A stretch of 64,000 nucleotides of DNA from UBA4923 sp964486135 (GCA_964486135.1 CAZAKT010000001.1:22765-86764); one strand, 5' to 3'; positions 50,136 to 59,850 are shown, counted from the stretch's first letter. Program-made: numbers and translations. The notes: generated by a model not told the origin, from the sequence alone.

Positions 50136-52172
50136 TTGCTCACAATCCAGCATGACGTCAGGTCGAATTACTACCGTTCGCCGACGGGACCGGTCCCGGG
50201 AGGCAGCTTCATCCGCTTCAGGATAGGGGTGGAGGAAGAAGAGGAAAAGCTTGAATCCGTCCGCCTTTTTTACGTCTATGGCCTGAATCCCTTCCGTGAA
50301 GGCTTCAGTCGTATGGAAGGGGAGAGGGTGGGCCAGGCCCAGCTTTTTAGCGCCACAATCCAGATGGACCTGGAGCCAGGCCTCTTTTTTTATTGGTTTG
50401 AGGTCCGACTGACGGATGGCCGTTATCGATGGGGTTTTCCTGACCCTGCCAGCTATGGCCTGTGGGCGGAGACGCGGGTGTCAAGCCCTGATTTCCAACT
50501 CGACGGTTCGGAAGCGATCCCGGGCTTTCAGGTGACGGTCTTCGAGCCTGCTTTCAGAACGCCCGATTGGATGAAGGGGGCAGTCCAGTATCAGATCTTT
50601 CCCGACCGCTATAACCGGGGCAGCCGCTTTGATGAGAGCCGGGCCCTGGCCCTTATGAAATGGCCTGAGCGCATCTGGCACAGTTCCTGGGAGGGGGAGC
50701 TTGATTATGAGGGCAAGGCGCCTGCTGGCTATCAGGCCTGCGATTTTTATGGGGGGACCTTGGCAGGGATTACAGAAAAACTCCCCCAATTGGCCTCCTG
50801 GGGCGTGACCGTCCTCTACCTCAATCCTGTTTTCCAGTCTCAGTCCAATCACCGCTACGATACGGGTGATTATTTGACGGTTGACCCCCTGCTCGGAAGC
50901 AATGGAGATCTGGTCGATCTCTTTAGGGAAGCCAGGGCGCTTGGTATCCGGGTAATCCTGGATGGGGTTTTCAGCCATACAGGTGCTGACAGTATCTATT
51001 TCAACCGTTATGACCGTTACGATTCGATCGGGGCTTGGCAGGAGATGCGGGACGGCACCCCTTCGGATTACAGCTCCTGGTTTCGTTTTGCGGGCGACAA
51101 GAAGGTCCTGGATTTCACGGAGGAAGGAAGACTCATCTGCCTGGACAGTGAGGCCAGCCCCTCTGACCCCCTGATTGCCTATGAGTGCTGGTGGGACTTC
51201 CCATCCCTGCCCAACGTCAACGAGGACGACCTTTCCTACAGGACCTTCATCTGCGGTCCTGAAGGGGTGCTGGCCCATTGGATCCGGCTGGGTTGCGCGG
51301 GCTTCAGGCTGGATGTGTCGGATGAGCTTCCCGACTCTTTCCTCCGCCTTCTCCGCTGGAGGGTGAAGGAGGAGGATCCGGATGCCCTGGTCCTGGGCGA
51401 GGTTTGGGAGGAGCCGACGGCCAAGATCAGTTATGGACACCACAGGGACTTCCTTTTCGGACGTACCCACGACACGGTCATGGCCTACCCCTTCCGTGGG
51501 GCCGTCCTAGCCTTCCTGAAGAATGAAATCCAAGGGGAGGAGCTTGCCCTGTCCTTTGACCGGATGCTTTCCGTCACACCAAAAGAATCTCTTTACGCCC
51601 AGATGAACCTCCTGGGCAGCCATGATACGACCCGGGTCATCACTGAACTGGCAGGGCCTCCCTGCCCGGCCTCCCGCCCGGAGCAGGCCCGGCTCAAACT
51701 TGGCGATGACGAACGCAGGCGGGGGGAGGAGCTGGTTGTCACCGCCACTTTGCTCCAGCTGGCCTTTCCGGGTGCCCTGGCCCTCTATTACGGCGATGAG
51801 ATCGGCATGGAGGGTTACCGGGATCCATTTAATCGCAGGACTTATCCCTGGCAGGACGGCGGCAGCCTGGATGAAAAGGAGATGACGGGACAGATTACCG
51901 ACCTCATGCGCCTGAAGAGCCGGACGCCTGTCCTGAGGACGGGGAATTTTGAGATCCTCTACGCCAAGGGGCCAGCTCTCCTGTTCAGGCGCTCTCTGGA
52001 TGCCCAGGCTTTGGATGCCTTCGGGAAGAGGCAGCCGGGTCCCCGGGAGGCCCTGATCACCGTCAACCGTGACCCTTGTCCGGCTGCCCTCTCTGAAGAG
52101 TTTGGGGTCCAGCCCCTGCAGGGCAGGGGCGGCGCCCTTTATCTTGACGGAAAAGTGGTATTTATGACTTAA
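50136..52172 (+). CDS. GH13 alpha-amylase-family hydrolase (neopullulanase-like)
   Basis: Probably trims glycogen or maltodextrins in the cytoplasm. An N-terminal beta domain of about 135 residues resembling CBM34, then the GH13 barrel: nucleophile in GCAGFRLDVSDEL, acid/base in ALVLGEVWEEP, third Asp in NLLGSHDTTRV; VLYLNPVFQSQSNHRYDTGD is the calcium/substrate loop. No signal peptide. 678 aa. TTG start at 50136 preceded by CGAGGT, 5 bp after glgA. Cyclomaltodextrinase or alpha-glucosidase activity cannot be separated by eye. Last gene of the operon, ended by the terminator at 52171. Confidence 0.88.
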   Translation: MLTIQHDVRSNYYRSPTGPVPGGSFIRFRIGVEEEEEKLESVRLFYVYGLNPFREGFSRMEGERVGQAQLFSATIQMDLEPGLFFYWFEVRLTDGRYRWGFPDPASYGLWAETRVSSPDFQLDGSEAIPGFQVTVFEPAFRTPDWMKGAVQYQIFPDRYNRGSRFDESRALALMKWPERIWHSSWEGELDYEGKAPAGYQACDFYGGTLAGITEKLPQLASWGVTVLYLNPVFQSQSNHRYDTGDYLTVDPLLGSNGDLVDLFREARALGIRVILDGVFSHTGADSIYFNRYDRYDSIGAWQEMRDGTPSDYSSWFRFAGDKKVLDFTEEGRLICLDSEASPSDPLIAYECWWDFPSLPNVNEDDLSYRTFICGPEGVLAHWIRLGCAGFRLDVSDELPDSFLRLLRWRVKEEDPDALVLGEVWEEPTAKISYGHHRDFLFGRTHDTVMAYPFRGAVLAFLKNEIQGEELALSFDRMLSVTPKESLYAQMNLLGSHDTTRVITELAGPPCPASRPEQARLKLGDDERRRGEELVVTATLLQLAFPGALALYYGDEIGMEGYRDPFNRRTYPWQDGGSLDEKEMTGQITDLMRLKSRTPVLRTGNFEILYAKGPALLFRRSLDAQALDAFGKRQPGPREALITVNRDPCPAALSEEFGVQPLQGRGGALYLDGKVVFMT

Positions 52173-52200
52173 AAAGCCCCCGCGCCGGGCGCGGGGGCTT
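52171..52200. terminator. Bidirectional terminator between glycogen operon and PPi-phosphofructokinase
   Basis: Very GC-rich palindrome with the arms AAGCCCCCGCG and CGCGGGGGCTT. On the minus strand it is followed by a run of T5, so it is strongest for the phosphofructokinase operon; the plus side has only CTTCT. The genes converge here. Confidence 0.9.
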
Positions 52201-52226
52201 CTCCAGAAAGATAGGGAAAATCAGCT

Positions 52227-53468
52227 TTATTCAACCGGGATTTTCTTCAGCCGGGCAAAGCGGGGGAGTCCATTCTCCCGACGCTGGTGAGCTTCCCCTT
52301 GGATCAGGGGGAGGGCATAATCGATGAAGTCCTGGGTCAGGCCATTGCCTTGCGGGTTGATCCAGTCAAGGGGTACCTGTTTCTCGTGATTGGCCACCTG
52401 CTCTAGGGGTACCTGGATGATCTCACAGCGGTAGGGCCCGGCTTCCGGCCTGGCAAATCCCATCATGACATCGCTGACCCCTTCAAGGGCAGCCTTGACG
52501 CCGGAACGGCCGGCAAGGACCGCCTCTTCAATATCTGTGCCTGAGGCGGCATGGGCAGCTGAGCGCTGGAGCAGGGAGAACTCTATGCCTCTGACCTTGA
52601 CGCCCAGTTCCTCGGAAAGAAGCTTGGCCAGGAGGGAGGCGACACCGCCCAGCTGCTTATGTCCGAAGGAGTCAGTTGAACGGGCGGAAAGCTGTTCGAC
52701 GACCAGTTGGCCATCCGCCGTCATGATCCCCTCTGAAACACTGATCAGGACAATGTTCTTCTCCTTCAGGACCTCTTTGGCGTCGGCGATCATCTTATCC
52801 TGATCGAAGGGTATCTCCGGCAGGTAGATCAGGTCAGGCCCGCGGCCTATGGTAGTTGCCAGTGCCGACGCGCCAGCCAACCAGCCGGCATGCCGGCCCA
52901 TACATTCGAAGATGACGGCGGTCGGATTCTTATAGGAATGCGCGTCGTGCCAAACTTCGGCAATTGAGGTGGCGACGTAGCGGGCAGCTGAACCGAAACC
53001 GGGGCAGTGGTCTGTACCGCACAGATCGTTATCGACAGTTTTGGGTATGCCGATCACCCGGCATTCGTAGTCGTGGTCCTTGAGATATTTTGAAATCTTG
53101 AGGCAGGTATCCATGGAGTCGTTGCCGCCATTATAGAAAAAGTAGCGGATATTGTGCTTGCGAAAGACTTCAAGGATCCTCTTGTAATCGCTGTCATCCA
53201 CGGCCGGATCGGCCAGTTTATAGCGGCAGGTGCCCAGGATGGAGGAGGGTGTACCGCAAAGGAGTTCGAGTTCTTCCCTGTCCTCCTTGGAAATATCGAG
53301 CAGATCGTCATTCAACACACCCTCGATCCCATGCCGCATTCCAAAAACACGGGGGATCAGGTCGGGGTGGTCAAGCGCTTCCAGAAATACACCGGCTGCG
53401 CTCGAATTGATGACGGAAGTCGGTCCACCCGACTGTCCAAAAACGAGATTACCTATTAATTTTGTCAT
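52227..53468 (-). CDS. PPi-dependent 6-phosphofructokinase
   Basis: Phosphorylates fructose-6-P, probably using pyrophosphate. GQSGGPTSVINSS, the phosphoryl-donor loop YNGGNDSMDT (Asp, not the Gly of the ATP-specific GGDG), the catalytic IGIPKTVDNDL and MGRHAGWLAG are present. 413 aa, ATG 53468, GGAGGT 7 nt upstream. It sits 24 bp downstream of the ABC permease gene on the same strand, so is probably transcribed from the promoter at 56077. No other promoter is seen in the 24-bp gap. Confidence 0.92.
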   Translation of the reverse strand: MTKLIGNLVFGQSGGPTSVINSSAAGVFLEALDHPDLIPRVFGMRHGIEGVLNDDLLDISKEDREELELLCGTPSSILGTCRYKLADPAVDDSDYKRILEVFRKHNIRYFFYNGGNDSMDTCLKISKYLKDHDYECRVIGIPKTVDNDLCGTDHCPGFGSAARYVATSIAEVWHDAHSYKNPTAVIFECMGRHAGWLAGASALATTIGRGPDLIYLPEIPFDQDKMIADAKEVLKEKNIVLISVSEGIMTADGQLVVEQLSARSTDSFGHKQLGGVASLLAKLLSEELGVKVRGIEFSLLQRSAAHAASGTDIEEAVLAGRSGVKAALEGVSDVMMGFARPEAGPYRCEIIQVPLEQVANHEKQVPLDWINPQGNGLTQDFIDYALPLIQGEAHQRRENGLPRFARLKKIPVE

Positions 53469-53492
53469 TATTTTACCTCCATAACAGGTTCA

Positions 53493-55247
53493 TTATAGAT
53501 CAAGTGAAGCGAAGAGACGGCTGGCCCGTTTTTTTACAAGCCAGGTCAAAAGGACAGACAGGGACAAGGAGAGGGCAAACAGGGATCCGGCCACAAGATA
53601 GGAATGGCCATTGCTTATCCGGCGGATCAAAAAGCCGAAGCCGATGAACAAGCCCAGATAGACGAACATACCCAGGGCAGAAACCAGCGTGGCTTTCGTG
53701 TTTTTTACCGGTTGAATTTCATTGGTCCAGTCGAGGAGGGGAGAGAGCATATCAGTGTAAAAACCCATGATCTGTATCAGATAGGCGTTGACCCAGGCCG
53801 TCACAAAAAGGGTCAGGCCAAAAAGGGAAGAGGCCCCCAAAAACAAGGTGGTGGCCAGGGAAATCAAGATCCAGGTCCCCGTCAAGGTAAGAATTCCGGG
53901 GGTTAGCCAGGCCAATATCTGAATATTTACAGGGACCGGCATTAGCTTTGAGTAGGCAAAGAGTTTTCCCTGTCGTGAAATTGAGGAAGCCGACATCATA
54001 TTGGTGCCTGACAGGAAGACGGCGGCCCCCGAACTTATCATGACCAGGATCCAGAGGGATTCCTTCCAAAGGCCGGAGCCGGCCCACAGTCGGAGGAAAC
54101 TTATTAGGGATATGCCTATCTCATTGGATTTTTCCAGATTGACGAAGGTGATGACCAGGATGACAAGCAGGAGAATTGGAATGAGGAGGGAGGACAGGAC
54201 CGTCTGTGTAAAAAAGGCGGGTGTCCTGAGGAGTAGCTTCCATTCCCGGTCGAGGATGGCAAGGTAGGGCTTCCTGGGCTTCAGGGCCCGGGCCTGCTGT
54301 GAGTCGCTCAGCAGTTTAACCGGCCTGCCTCCCGCCTTCATTCCCAGAACGCCCGGCAGATAGAGGCGGCTGGCCAAAAGGAGGAGGGCAGCCAGGGCCC
54401 CGACATTTATAGCGAGGGCGATCAGACCATTGAGGAGGGTGTGCCAGGATCCGGCCTGGACGAGCATGGCGGCGCTGAACCAGGAAGAGGGAAGAAAACG
54501 GAGGGGCCCCTGGATCAAGGGAGACGATCCATCCGGGGCAAAGAGCGCCCTTCCGGGTATCTGGCCACCCGAAGACTGCAGGTTGATGAAGATGGAAAAG
54601 CTGATGGCGAGGACGACCGCAATGATCGAGGTGGCCATCTGGAAACGGTCCTTGTCCCGGGCGAATTTTGTGTAGCGCATGAGGAGCATGATCAGGATGA
54701 CTACCAGGGCGAAGGGGGCGAAGGTTGTCAGGAACATAAAGGGCAGGGCCTGGATGTAAAAGAGCCAAGGCCTGGCAGTCACCACGGCGTGGGCGATCAG
54801 GGCAGGGAAGAAGAGGGCGACGGGAAAGATCACGACAGGGATATAGGCCTGGGTCATCTTGCCGGCAATTATGATTGAGGGCTTGACTGGCAGGACCAGG
54901 AGGGCCTCAAGGCTGCTTTCATGATAGAGGGTGGGGATGGCCTGCAGGATGCCGAATAAGAGGACAAGAAGCGGGGCGCCAAGGGCAACCATCTGGATGA
55001 AGCCATCCTCATTTCCACTGACAAGGAGCTGTTTTGTGAAGCCGATCCCGTAGAGGACCGAATAAAAGGCCAGCATGGCGTAAATGAAGACGAAGAGAAG
55101 GCCGGTAGCCAGCTTGGAGGGTGGCTTACGATTCAAGGCCAATTTGCTTTTTCTCTTCTTTTTTCTTTTGCTCCCGGAGAAACCCTGGCTCAGGGCTCCC
55201 AACATTTCACTCCACAAGGGCCGCATCAGGATCAGGTACTGCTTCAT
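53493..55247 (-). CDS. ABC-2 type exporter permease
   Basis: Membrane subunit of an exporter, 584 aa, with about 12 hydrophobic segments. A basic cytoplasmic stretch (SGSKRKKKRKSKLALNR) precedes TM1. Segments such as YHESSLEALLVLPVKPSIIIAGK and MSASSISRQGKLFAYSKLMPV look like the two coupling loops of large ABC-2 permeases often found in Clostridia. ATG 55247 is chosen (AAGGGA about 9 nt upstream, 13 nt after the ATPase stop); the frame runs back to 55331. Substrate unknown. Confidence 0.82.
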   Translation of the reverse strand: MKQYLILMRPLWSEMLGALSQGFSGSKRKKKRKSKLALNRKPPSKLATGLLFVFIYAMLAFYSVLYGIGFTKQLLVSGNEDGFIQMVALGAPLLVLLFGILQAIPTLYHESSLEALLVLPVKPSIIIAGKMTQAYIPVVIFPVALFFPALIAHAVVTARPWLFYIQALPFMFLTTFAPFALVVILIMLLMRYTKFARDKDRFQMATSIIAVVLAISFSIFINLQSSGGQIPGRALFAPDGSSPLIQGPLRFLPSSWFSAAMLVQAGSWHTLLNGLIALAINVGALAALLLLASRLYLPGVLGMKAGGRPVKLLSDSQQARALKPRKPYLAILDREWKLLLRTPAFFTQTVLSSLLIPILLLVILVITFVNLEKSNEIGISLISFLRLWAGSGLWKESLWILVMISSGAAVFLSGTNMMSASSISRQGKLFAYSKLMPVPVNIQILAWLTPGILTLTGTWILISLATTLFLGASSLFGLTLFVTAWVNAYLIQIMGFYTDMLSPLLDWTNEIQPVKNTKATLVSALGMFVYLGLFIGFGFLIRRISNGHSYLVAGSLFALSLSLSVLLTWLVKKRASRLFASLDL

Positions 55248-55260
55248 CGGGGCGATTCCC

Positions 55261-56019
55261 TTACCAGGCGTCCAATTCCGTAAAGGAGCTATTGGACTCA
55301 TCGTTGACCAGTCGCAGGAAAAGGGATTCAAGGGAGCTGTCGTCCGCGTACCGTTCCTTTAATTCATCCATGGTTCCGACGAAAAGCAATCTGCCATTAT
55401 CGATTACGCTGAGACGATCACATATCTTCTCCGCAACCTCCAGGACATGGGTCGAAAATAGGACGGTCTTGCCTTCATCCGCGTGTTGGCGCATCAATTG
55501 TTTCAACTGGAAGGAGGAAGCCGGATCCAGACCCGTCATAGGCTCATCCAGCAACCAGGCCTCGGGGTCGTGGAGGAGGGCTCCTGTCAGGATAAGTTTT
55601 TGCTTCATCCCGTGGGAGTAGGTCTTGATCATCTGATTCAGGGCCTGGTCGATACCAAAGCGGCGGGTCAGTTCCTGGACCCGGGCTTCCCTCTCCTCCT
55701 GGCCGACCTGGTAGATATCCCCGATGAAGCGGAGGTATTCAATCCCTTTCAATCGGACAAAGATATCAGGATTGTCCGGAACGAAGGAGAAGGAGCGCTT
55801 GGCCTCGATCGGCATCTTTTCAATGTCAAAGCCATTTACAGAGATGGATCCCTGGTCAAGGGACAAAAGCCCGGTGATCAGTTTCAGTGTCGTCGTCTTT
55901 CCGGCCCCGTTGGGTCCGAGGAAGCCGAATATTTCACCCTCCTGTATATCGAGGGTAAGGTCGTCAACCGCATTACGGACTCCGTCGTAACTCTTGCTTA
56001 CATTTTTCAGTTTAATCAT
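55261..56019 (-). CDS. ABC exporter ATP-binding protein
   Basis: ATPase driving the adjacent permease. Walker A GPNGAGKTTT, Q-loop region FSFVPDNPDIF, the signature YSHGMKQKLIL (YSHGM in place of LSGGQ, normal in the EcsA/drug-export subclass), Walker B AWLLDEPMTGLDP and switch His in FSTHVLE. 252 aa. ATG 56019 gives the standard MIKLKNVSKSYDG start; TTG 56031 is the upstream alternative. No good ribosome site. Promoter at 56077-56105. Confidence 0.92.
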   Translation of the reverse strand: MIKLKNVSKSYDGVRNAVDDLTLDIQEGEIFGFLGPNGAGKTTTLKLITGLLSLDQGSISVNGFDIEKMPIEAKRSFSFVPDNPDIFVRLKGIEYLRFIGDIYQVGQEEREARVQELTRRFGIDQALNQMIKTYSHGMKQKLILTGALLHDPEAWLLDEPMTGLDPASSFQLKQLMRQHADEGKTVLFSTHVLEVAEKICDRLSVIDNGRLLFVGTMDELKERYADDSSLESLFLRLVNDESNSSFTELDAW

Positions 56020-56076
56020 AAAAGGACCCAATTCAATCGCTGCAGAGCTGGATTACCCGACTTGTCAACCTTACCA

Positions 56077-56105
56077 AGTATAGAAAACCGGGGGCTTAAT
56101 TTCAA
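56077..56105 (-). promoter_or_regulatory. Promoter of the ABC exporter/phosphofructokinase operon
   Basis: On the minus strand TTGAAA (56100-56105), 17-bp spacer, TATACT (56077-56082). Transcription would start near 56070, about 50 nt before the ATPase start. Confidence 0.75.
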
Positions 56106-56160
56106 TGACGCGGGTCCGGAACTTCCTTTCAAATCCTGCCGGAACCGGGGGTCCCTTAAG

Positions 56161-56189
56161 TTGACAAGGGCATCATCCTTTGCCATAAT
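56161..56189 (+). promoter_or_regulatory. tRNA-Leu promoter
   Basis: TTGACA (56161-56166), 17-bp spacer, CATAAT (56184-56189). The tRNA begins about 29 nt downstream. Confidence 0.85.
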
Positions 56190-56217
56190 GGCTTGGCTGG
56201 CCGGGCGCCAGCTCCGG

Positions 56218-56300
56218 GCGGCCATGGCGGAATTGGCATACGCGCACGTTTGAGGGGCGTGTGGGAGACCGTACGAGTTCGAGTCTCGTTGGCCGCACCA
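56218..56300 (+). tRNA. tRNA-Leu(GAG)
   Basis: Acceptor GCGGCCA/TGGCCGC, anticodon loop TTGAGGG (anticodon GAG, decodes CUC/CUU) on stem CACGT/GCGTG with one G-U pair, a class II variable arm, the T loop TTCGAGT and encoded ACCA. 83 nt. Own promoter just upstream and terminator just downstream, so it is a single-gene unit. Confidence 0.97.
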
Positions 56301-56306
56301 TTTGAG

Positions 56307-56349
56307 AACCATCTGTCGATCCGTGAACCGGACCGGCGGGTGGTTTTTT
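56307..56349 (+). terminator. Terminator after tRNA-Leu
   Basis: Long stem of about 17 pairs with one mismatch (AACCATCTGTCG.. pairing back to ..CGGCGGGTGGTT), loop TGAAC, then TTTTTT. Confidence 0.85.
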
Positions 56350-56381
56350 AGTACAATGTTTCAGGGGGTATAGGCGCTTTG

Positions 56382-57707
56382 ATGGACAGATTTTCATGGT
56401 ACAGGTCACAGGGCATAAGCCGTGAGGTTTATGCGCTTTCGGAGCAGGCTCTCCTGCGGGTGCGCGAAGCTTTCGAAAGGGTGGACCTGATCAGGGAAAA
56501 AAGGCAGCTTGAGGTCCTGGCCGCCTTTCTGGATTCAAGGGTATCGGAGAGCGCCTTCCAGGCAAAGACAGGCTATGGCTATGATGATCCGGGCCGAGAG
56601 CAGACGGAAACCGTCTTTGCCCGGGCCTTCGGTGCCGAAGATGCCCTAGTCCGGCTCCAGTTCAGTTCGGGGACCCAGGTGCTCGCCACCTGCCTTCGCG
56701 CCCTGCTTAACCCGGGTGACGATCTGCTTATCGTGACGGGCAGGCCCTATGATTCGCTCCTACCGACCCTGGGGCAACTGGAGCGGGCCGGCAGCGGCCC
56801 ACCCGACCCGGCCCAGGACCCAGAAGCCCGTCAGAGTCTTGCTGCCCGGGGCGTCTCCATCCGCTGGCTGGACCTCAAGGACGACGGAAGCCCGGATCTT
56901 GCGGCAATCCGATCTCAGGTCAGCCCGTCGACGCGCTTGGTCTACATCCAGAAATCCAGGGGCTATTCTGAAAGAAGGGCCCTGCTGATCCGGGATATCC
57001 GGGCGATCGCGGAGGCGGTCAAGTCAGTCAATCCCGAGACCATCGTCTTTGTCGATCACTGTTATTCCGAGTTTGTTGAAATGACGGAAGCCCCCCAGGC
57101 GGGGGCCGACCTGATCGCCGGTTCCCTGATCAAGAATCCTGGTTCAGGAATCGCGCCGGCCGGCGGTTACATTGCCGGCCGGGCCGACTTGATCGAGGAA
57201 ATCAGTCAGGGAATGACTGCTGTCGGTGTCGGACGGCATGTGGGGCCCTCCTTTGGCATGACCCGCTTGCTTCTCCAGGGCCTGTATTTTGCGCCAACGG
57301 TGGTGGCCTCTGCTATGAAGGGGGCCATACACCTGGCTGCCCTTTTCGAAGAGGCTGGATTCCAGGTCCTGCCTGGCCCGGAGGATGAGCGTGGCGATAT
57401 TGTCCAGGCCATCCGTCTGGGAACGGCAAGGAAGCTTGAGGCCTTTTGCCAGGCCATCCAGTCGTCGTCACCGGTGGATTCCTTTGTCACACCCATAGCC
57501 GCGCCCATGCCAGGTTACGCCTGTGATGTCATCATGGCTTCAGGTTCATTTATCCAGGGATCAACCATTGAACTTTCCGCTGACGGGCCCATGCGGGCCC
57601 CCTTCCTGGTTTTTGCCCAGGGGGGGCTTACTTTTGAGAATGCCAGGCTCGGGGCCATGAAGGCACTCGAGTTTGTCCGGGGGAGGGACGCGGAGGTAAG
57701 GACTTGA
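56382..57707 (+). CDS. Methionine gamma-lyase-family PLP protein (YnbB-like)
   Basis: Fold-type I PLP enzyme of the family annotated as aluminium resistance/methionine gamma-lyase-like (PF06838). YGYDDPGREQTETVFARAFG, the substrate/PLP loop QFSSGTQ, IVFVDHCYSEFV and the likely PLP Lys in GSLIKNPGSGI are clear. 441 aa. ATG 56382 (TTG 56379 is an alternative). A candidate -10 TACAAT is at 56352. The true reaction of this family is poorly defined. Next gene overlaps by one base. Confidence 0.88.
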   Translation: MDRFSWYRSQGISREVYALSEQALLRVREAFERVDLIREKRQLEVLAAFLDSRVSESAFQAKTGYGYDDPGREQTETVFARAFGAEDALVRLQFSSGTQVLATCLRALLNPGDDLLIVTGRPYDSLLPTLGQLERAGSGPPDPAQDPEARQSLAARGVSIRWLDLKDDGSPDLAAIRSQVSPSTRLVYIQKSRGYSERRALLIRDIRAIAEAVKSVNPETIVFVDHCYSEFVEMTEAPQAGADLIAGSLIKNPGSGIAPAGGYIAGRADLIEEISQGMTAVGVGRHVGPSFGMTRLLLQGLYFAPTVVASAMKGAIHLAALFEEAGFQVLPGPEDERGDIVQAIRLGTARKLEAFCQAIQSSSPVDSFVTPIAAPMPGYACDVIMASGSFIQGSTIELSADGPMRAPFLVFAQGGLTFENARLGAMKALEFVRGRDAEVRT

Positions 57708-59056
57708 TGGGGGGAGGACAGGAGAAGAGGCCAGGGCCCTTAGCCGGGACCGATGAACTGGGCGCGAAGCGGATTCAATACCTGCGCAGGACCAGGATCC
57801 GCCTGATCCTTGTTACGGTGCTGGTCCTGTCAGCTGCGGTTTTCACGGTTTGGTCCATCTTTTTTATCCTGACAAGCGAGCGGGAGGCCATGCGCCTGTC
57901 CTTCCTTTCCCAGGGGTCCATAGATATCGTCTCCCCCTGTTCCCTGGTATTCCTGGATGACTCTGTCCCAGTGACCGCGCCTGGCGGCGGGCTCCTGGTA
58001 CCACTTGTCAACGAGGGGGAACGGGTGGGTAGAGGCGGAAAGATCGCCCTCATTGTGGCCAATGATCTGGAGGCTGAGGCCATTCGCTACCGGGAAGCCA
58101 GGGCCGAGTATCAGGCCAGGCTCTTGCTGACAAGTGGCTTCGGGGATGCCACCCGCTACCCCCAAGCACTTTCACCCGCCGACGGCCAGCTCCGGGAAGC
58201 GATCGCCGGGGTGGCCCGTTCGGAGGCCTGGGCCTGGGACTCCGGGCAAAGCCAGGCAATACGAGAATTCAGAGGCTTTTTCTTGCGGGCCCGCGCAGAG
58301 GCCGCCCTCATAGCCGGGAGGGACCCGGAGCTTGATCAGCTTCAGGCCGAGTGCTCCCGCCTGATCAACTTACTGGAAGGGGACGGGCGCACACTCGTGC
58401 TACAATCACCGCAGGCGGGGGAGCTTGCCTTTTCAATCCTCAATTCCTCTGAGGCAATCGAAGCAGTTGAAGGTGATCCGGAAAGAGTCGTAGACCTCTT
58501 GATCTCCGCGAAGTATGAAAGCCGGGACCTAAGCTACCAAAGGGTCGAGCCCGGTGCCAAAGTGGCATCCGTCAGCAGATTCAGCGGCAGGAGTCTGGCG
58601 GCCTGGCTGGCAGAGCCAGTGGAAGGGGACTATGAGATCAGGAAGGGTGCCTCCCTGACGGTGAGTCCGGAAGCGGGAGGGGCTGTCCTTGGTGATTGCG
58701 AGGTGACAAGCGTGGAGAAGGTATACGATGGTATTCTCCTCCACATGTCCTGTGAAGACTGGGCCGGCTATAGGCCGGAGCGCCTGGCGGTCAAGGACGC
58801 TTCCCTTGTGAGGAGCCGTGTTGAGGGGATGCGCCTGCCCTTGTCCAGCCTCATCGACCTTGATCTCGAAAGGGGAAGCGCCCGCCTACGGACGGTCAAG
58901 GGAGGCATTACAAAAACAAGTGCGGTCGAGCTCAAGGCCACAGATGACCTCTACGCCATAATTGAGACGGTTGAACCTGGGGCAAGCCCACTGGCCGCGA
59001 CAGATCTCTACGTCGTCAACCCCTGGACGACAGAAGACGGCGTTCTGATTGATTGA
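57707..59056 (+). CDS. HlyD-like membrane protein of the yggS-sepF cluster
   Basis: One TM helix (about 30-55), then an extracytoplasmic region with a lipoyl-like segment (VTAPGGGLLVPLVNEGERVGRG), a helical hairpin (about 120-220) and beta-rich C-terminal part, the plan of HlyD-type adaptor proteins. No partner exporter is next to it. In Clostridia a gene of this type commonly sits before yggS and sepF, which suggests an envelope or division-linked role. ATG 57707; TTG 57704 equally placed behind GGAGGT. 449 aa. Function unknown. Confidence 0.75.
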   Translation: MGGGQEKRPGPLAGTDELGAKRIQYLRRTRIRLILVTVLVLSAAVFTVWSIFFILTSEREAMRLSFLSQGSIDIVSPCSLVFLDDSVPVTAPGGGLLVPLVNEGERVGRGGKIALIVANDLEAEAIRYREARAEYQARLLLTSGFGDATRYPQALSPADGQLREAIAGVARSEAWAWDSGQSQAIREFRGFFLRARAEAALIAGRDPELDQLQAECSRLINLLEGDGRTLVLQSPQAGELAFSILNSSEAIEAVEGDPERVVDLLISAKYESRDLSYQRVEPGAKVASVSRFSGRSLAAWLAEPVEGDYEIRKGASLTVSPEAGGAVLGDCEVTSVEKVYDGILLHMSCEDWAGYRPERLAVKDASLVRSRVEGMRLPLSSLIDLDLERGSARLRTVKGGITKTSAVELKATDDLYAIIETVEPGASPLAATDLYVVNPWTTEDGVLID

Positions 59057-59083
59057 AAGGAGGCAGGGCCCTGGGCCCTTCCT

Positions 59084-59797
59084 ATGAAGACAGATAGAAT
59101 AAATACCCTTGGCCGGAGGCTGAGAGAGCTTGAAGAGAGGATAGAGGGCTTGGCCCTTGCTGCGGGCCGTGACCCGAACACAATTAAACTCCTTGCCGTA
59201 AGCAAGAATTTTCCGGCAGAAGACCTGGCGGCCGCCTACTCTTTCGGCCAGCGCGCCTTCGGGGAGAACAGAGCCCAGGAGCTGGTGAAAAAAAGTGAAG
59301 AAGTTGCAAGCCTGGGCCTGGATTGTGAATGGCATATGATCGGCAGCCTCCAGACCAATAAAGTGAAGCAGGTTCTGGGAGTCGTGAGCCTCATCCATTC
59401 GGTGGACAGGATCAGACTGATGGAAGTGATCCAACGCCAGGCCTTGGCCCGGGGGATGGTCCAGCCCGTCCTCCTCCAGGTCAATATAGCGGAGGAAGCG
59501 ACAAAGCAGGGATTTCGCGTGGAAGAGCTGGAGGCTGTCCTGAAGGCCAGGGAGGCCTACCCCAACCTGGCGATCCGGGGTTTGATGACAATGGCGCCCT
59601 TCTATGACGACCCTGAAGACGCCCGACCCGTCTTCCGCCAGCTCCGTGAATTGCGCGACAGCCTGCTGGAAAAACTTGATCTTCCGGACTTCACCGAGCT
59701 TTCCATGGGCATGACCCAGGACTATGCCCAGGCAATCGGGGAGGGGGCGACCTTACTGAGGATTGGCAGTGCCATCTTTGGATCCCGACAGACCTGA
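59084..59797 (+). CDS. PLP homeostasis protein YggS/YlmE
   Basis: Alanine-racemase-fold PLP carrier that regulates vitamin B6 balance. PLP Lys in IKLLAVSKNFP, then FGENRAQEL, EWHMIGSLQTNKVK, LLQVNIAEEATKQGF and LSMGMTQDYAQAI, all standard. 237 aa, ATG 59084. Placed before sepF as in B. subtilis ylmE-sepF. A separate promoter follows it. Confidence 0.95.
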   Translation: MKTDRINTLGRRLRELEERIEGLALAAGRDPNTIKLLAVSKNFPAEDLAAAYSFGQRAFGENRAQELVKKSEEVASLGLDCEWHMIGSLQTNKVKQVLGVVSLIHSVDRIRLMEVIQRQALARGMVQPVLLQVNIAEEATKQGFRVEELEAVLKAREAYPNLAIRGLMTMAPFYDDPEDARPVFRQLRELRDSLLEKLDLPDFTELSMGMTQDYAQAIGEGATLLRIGSAIFGSRQT

Positions 59798-59850
59798 TCC
59801 TGTATAAAATCACAAAATGATGACAGATTGATGACGGTTTGCCCCTTTTC

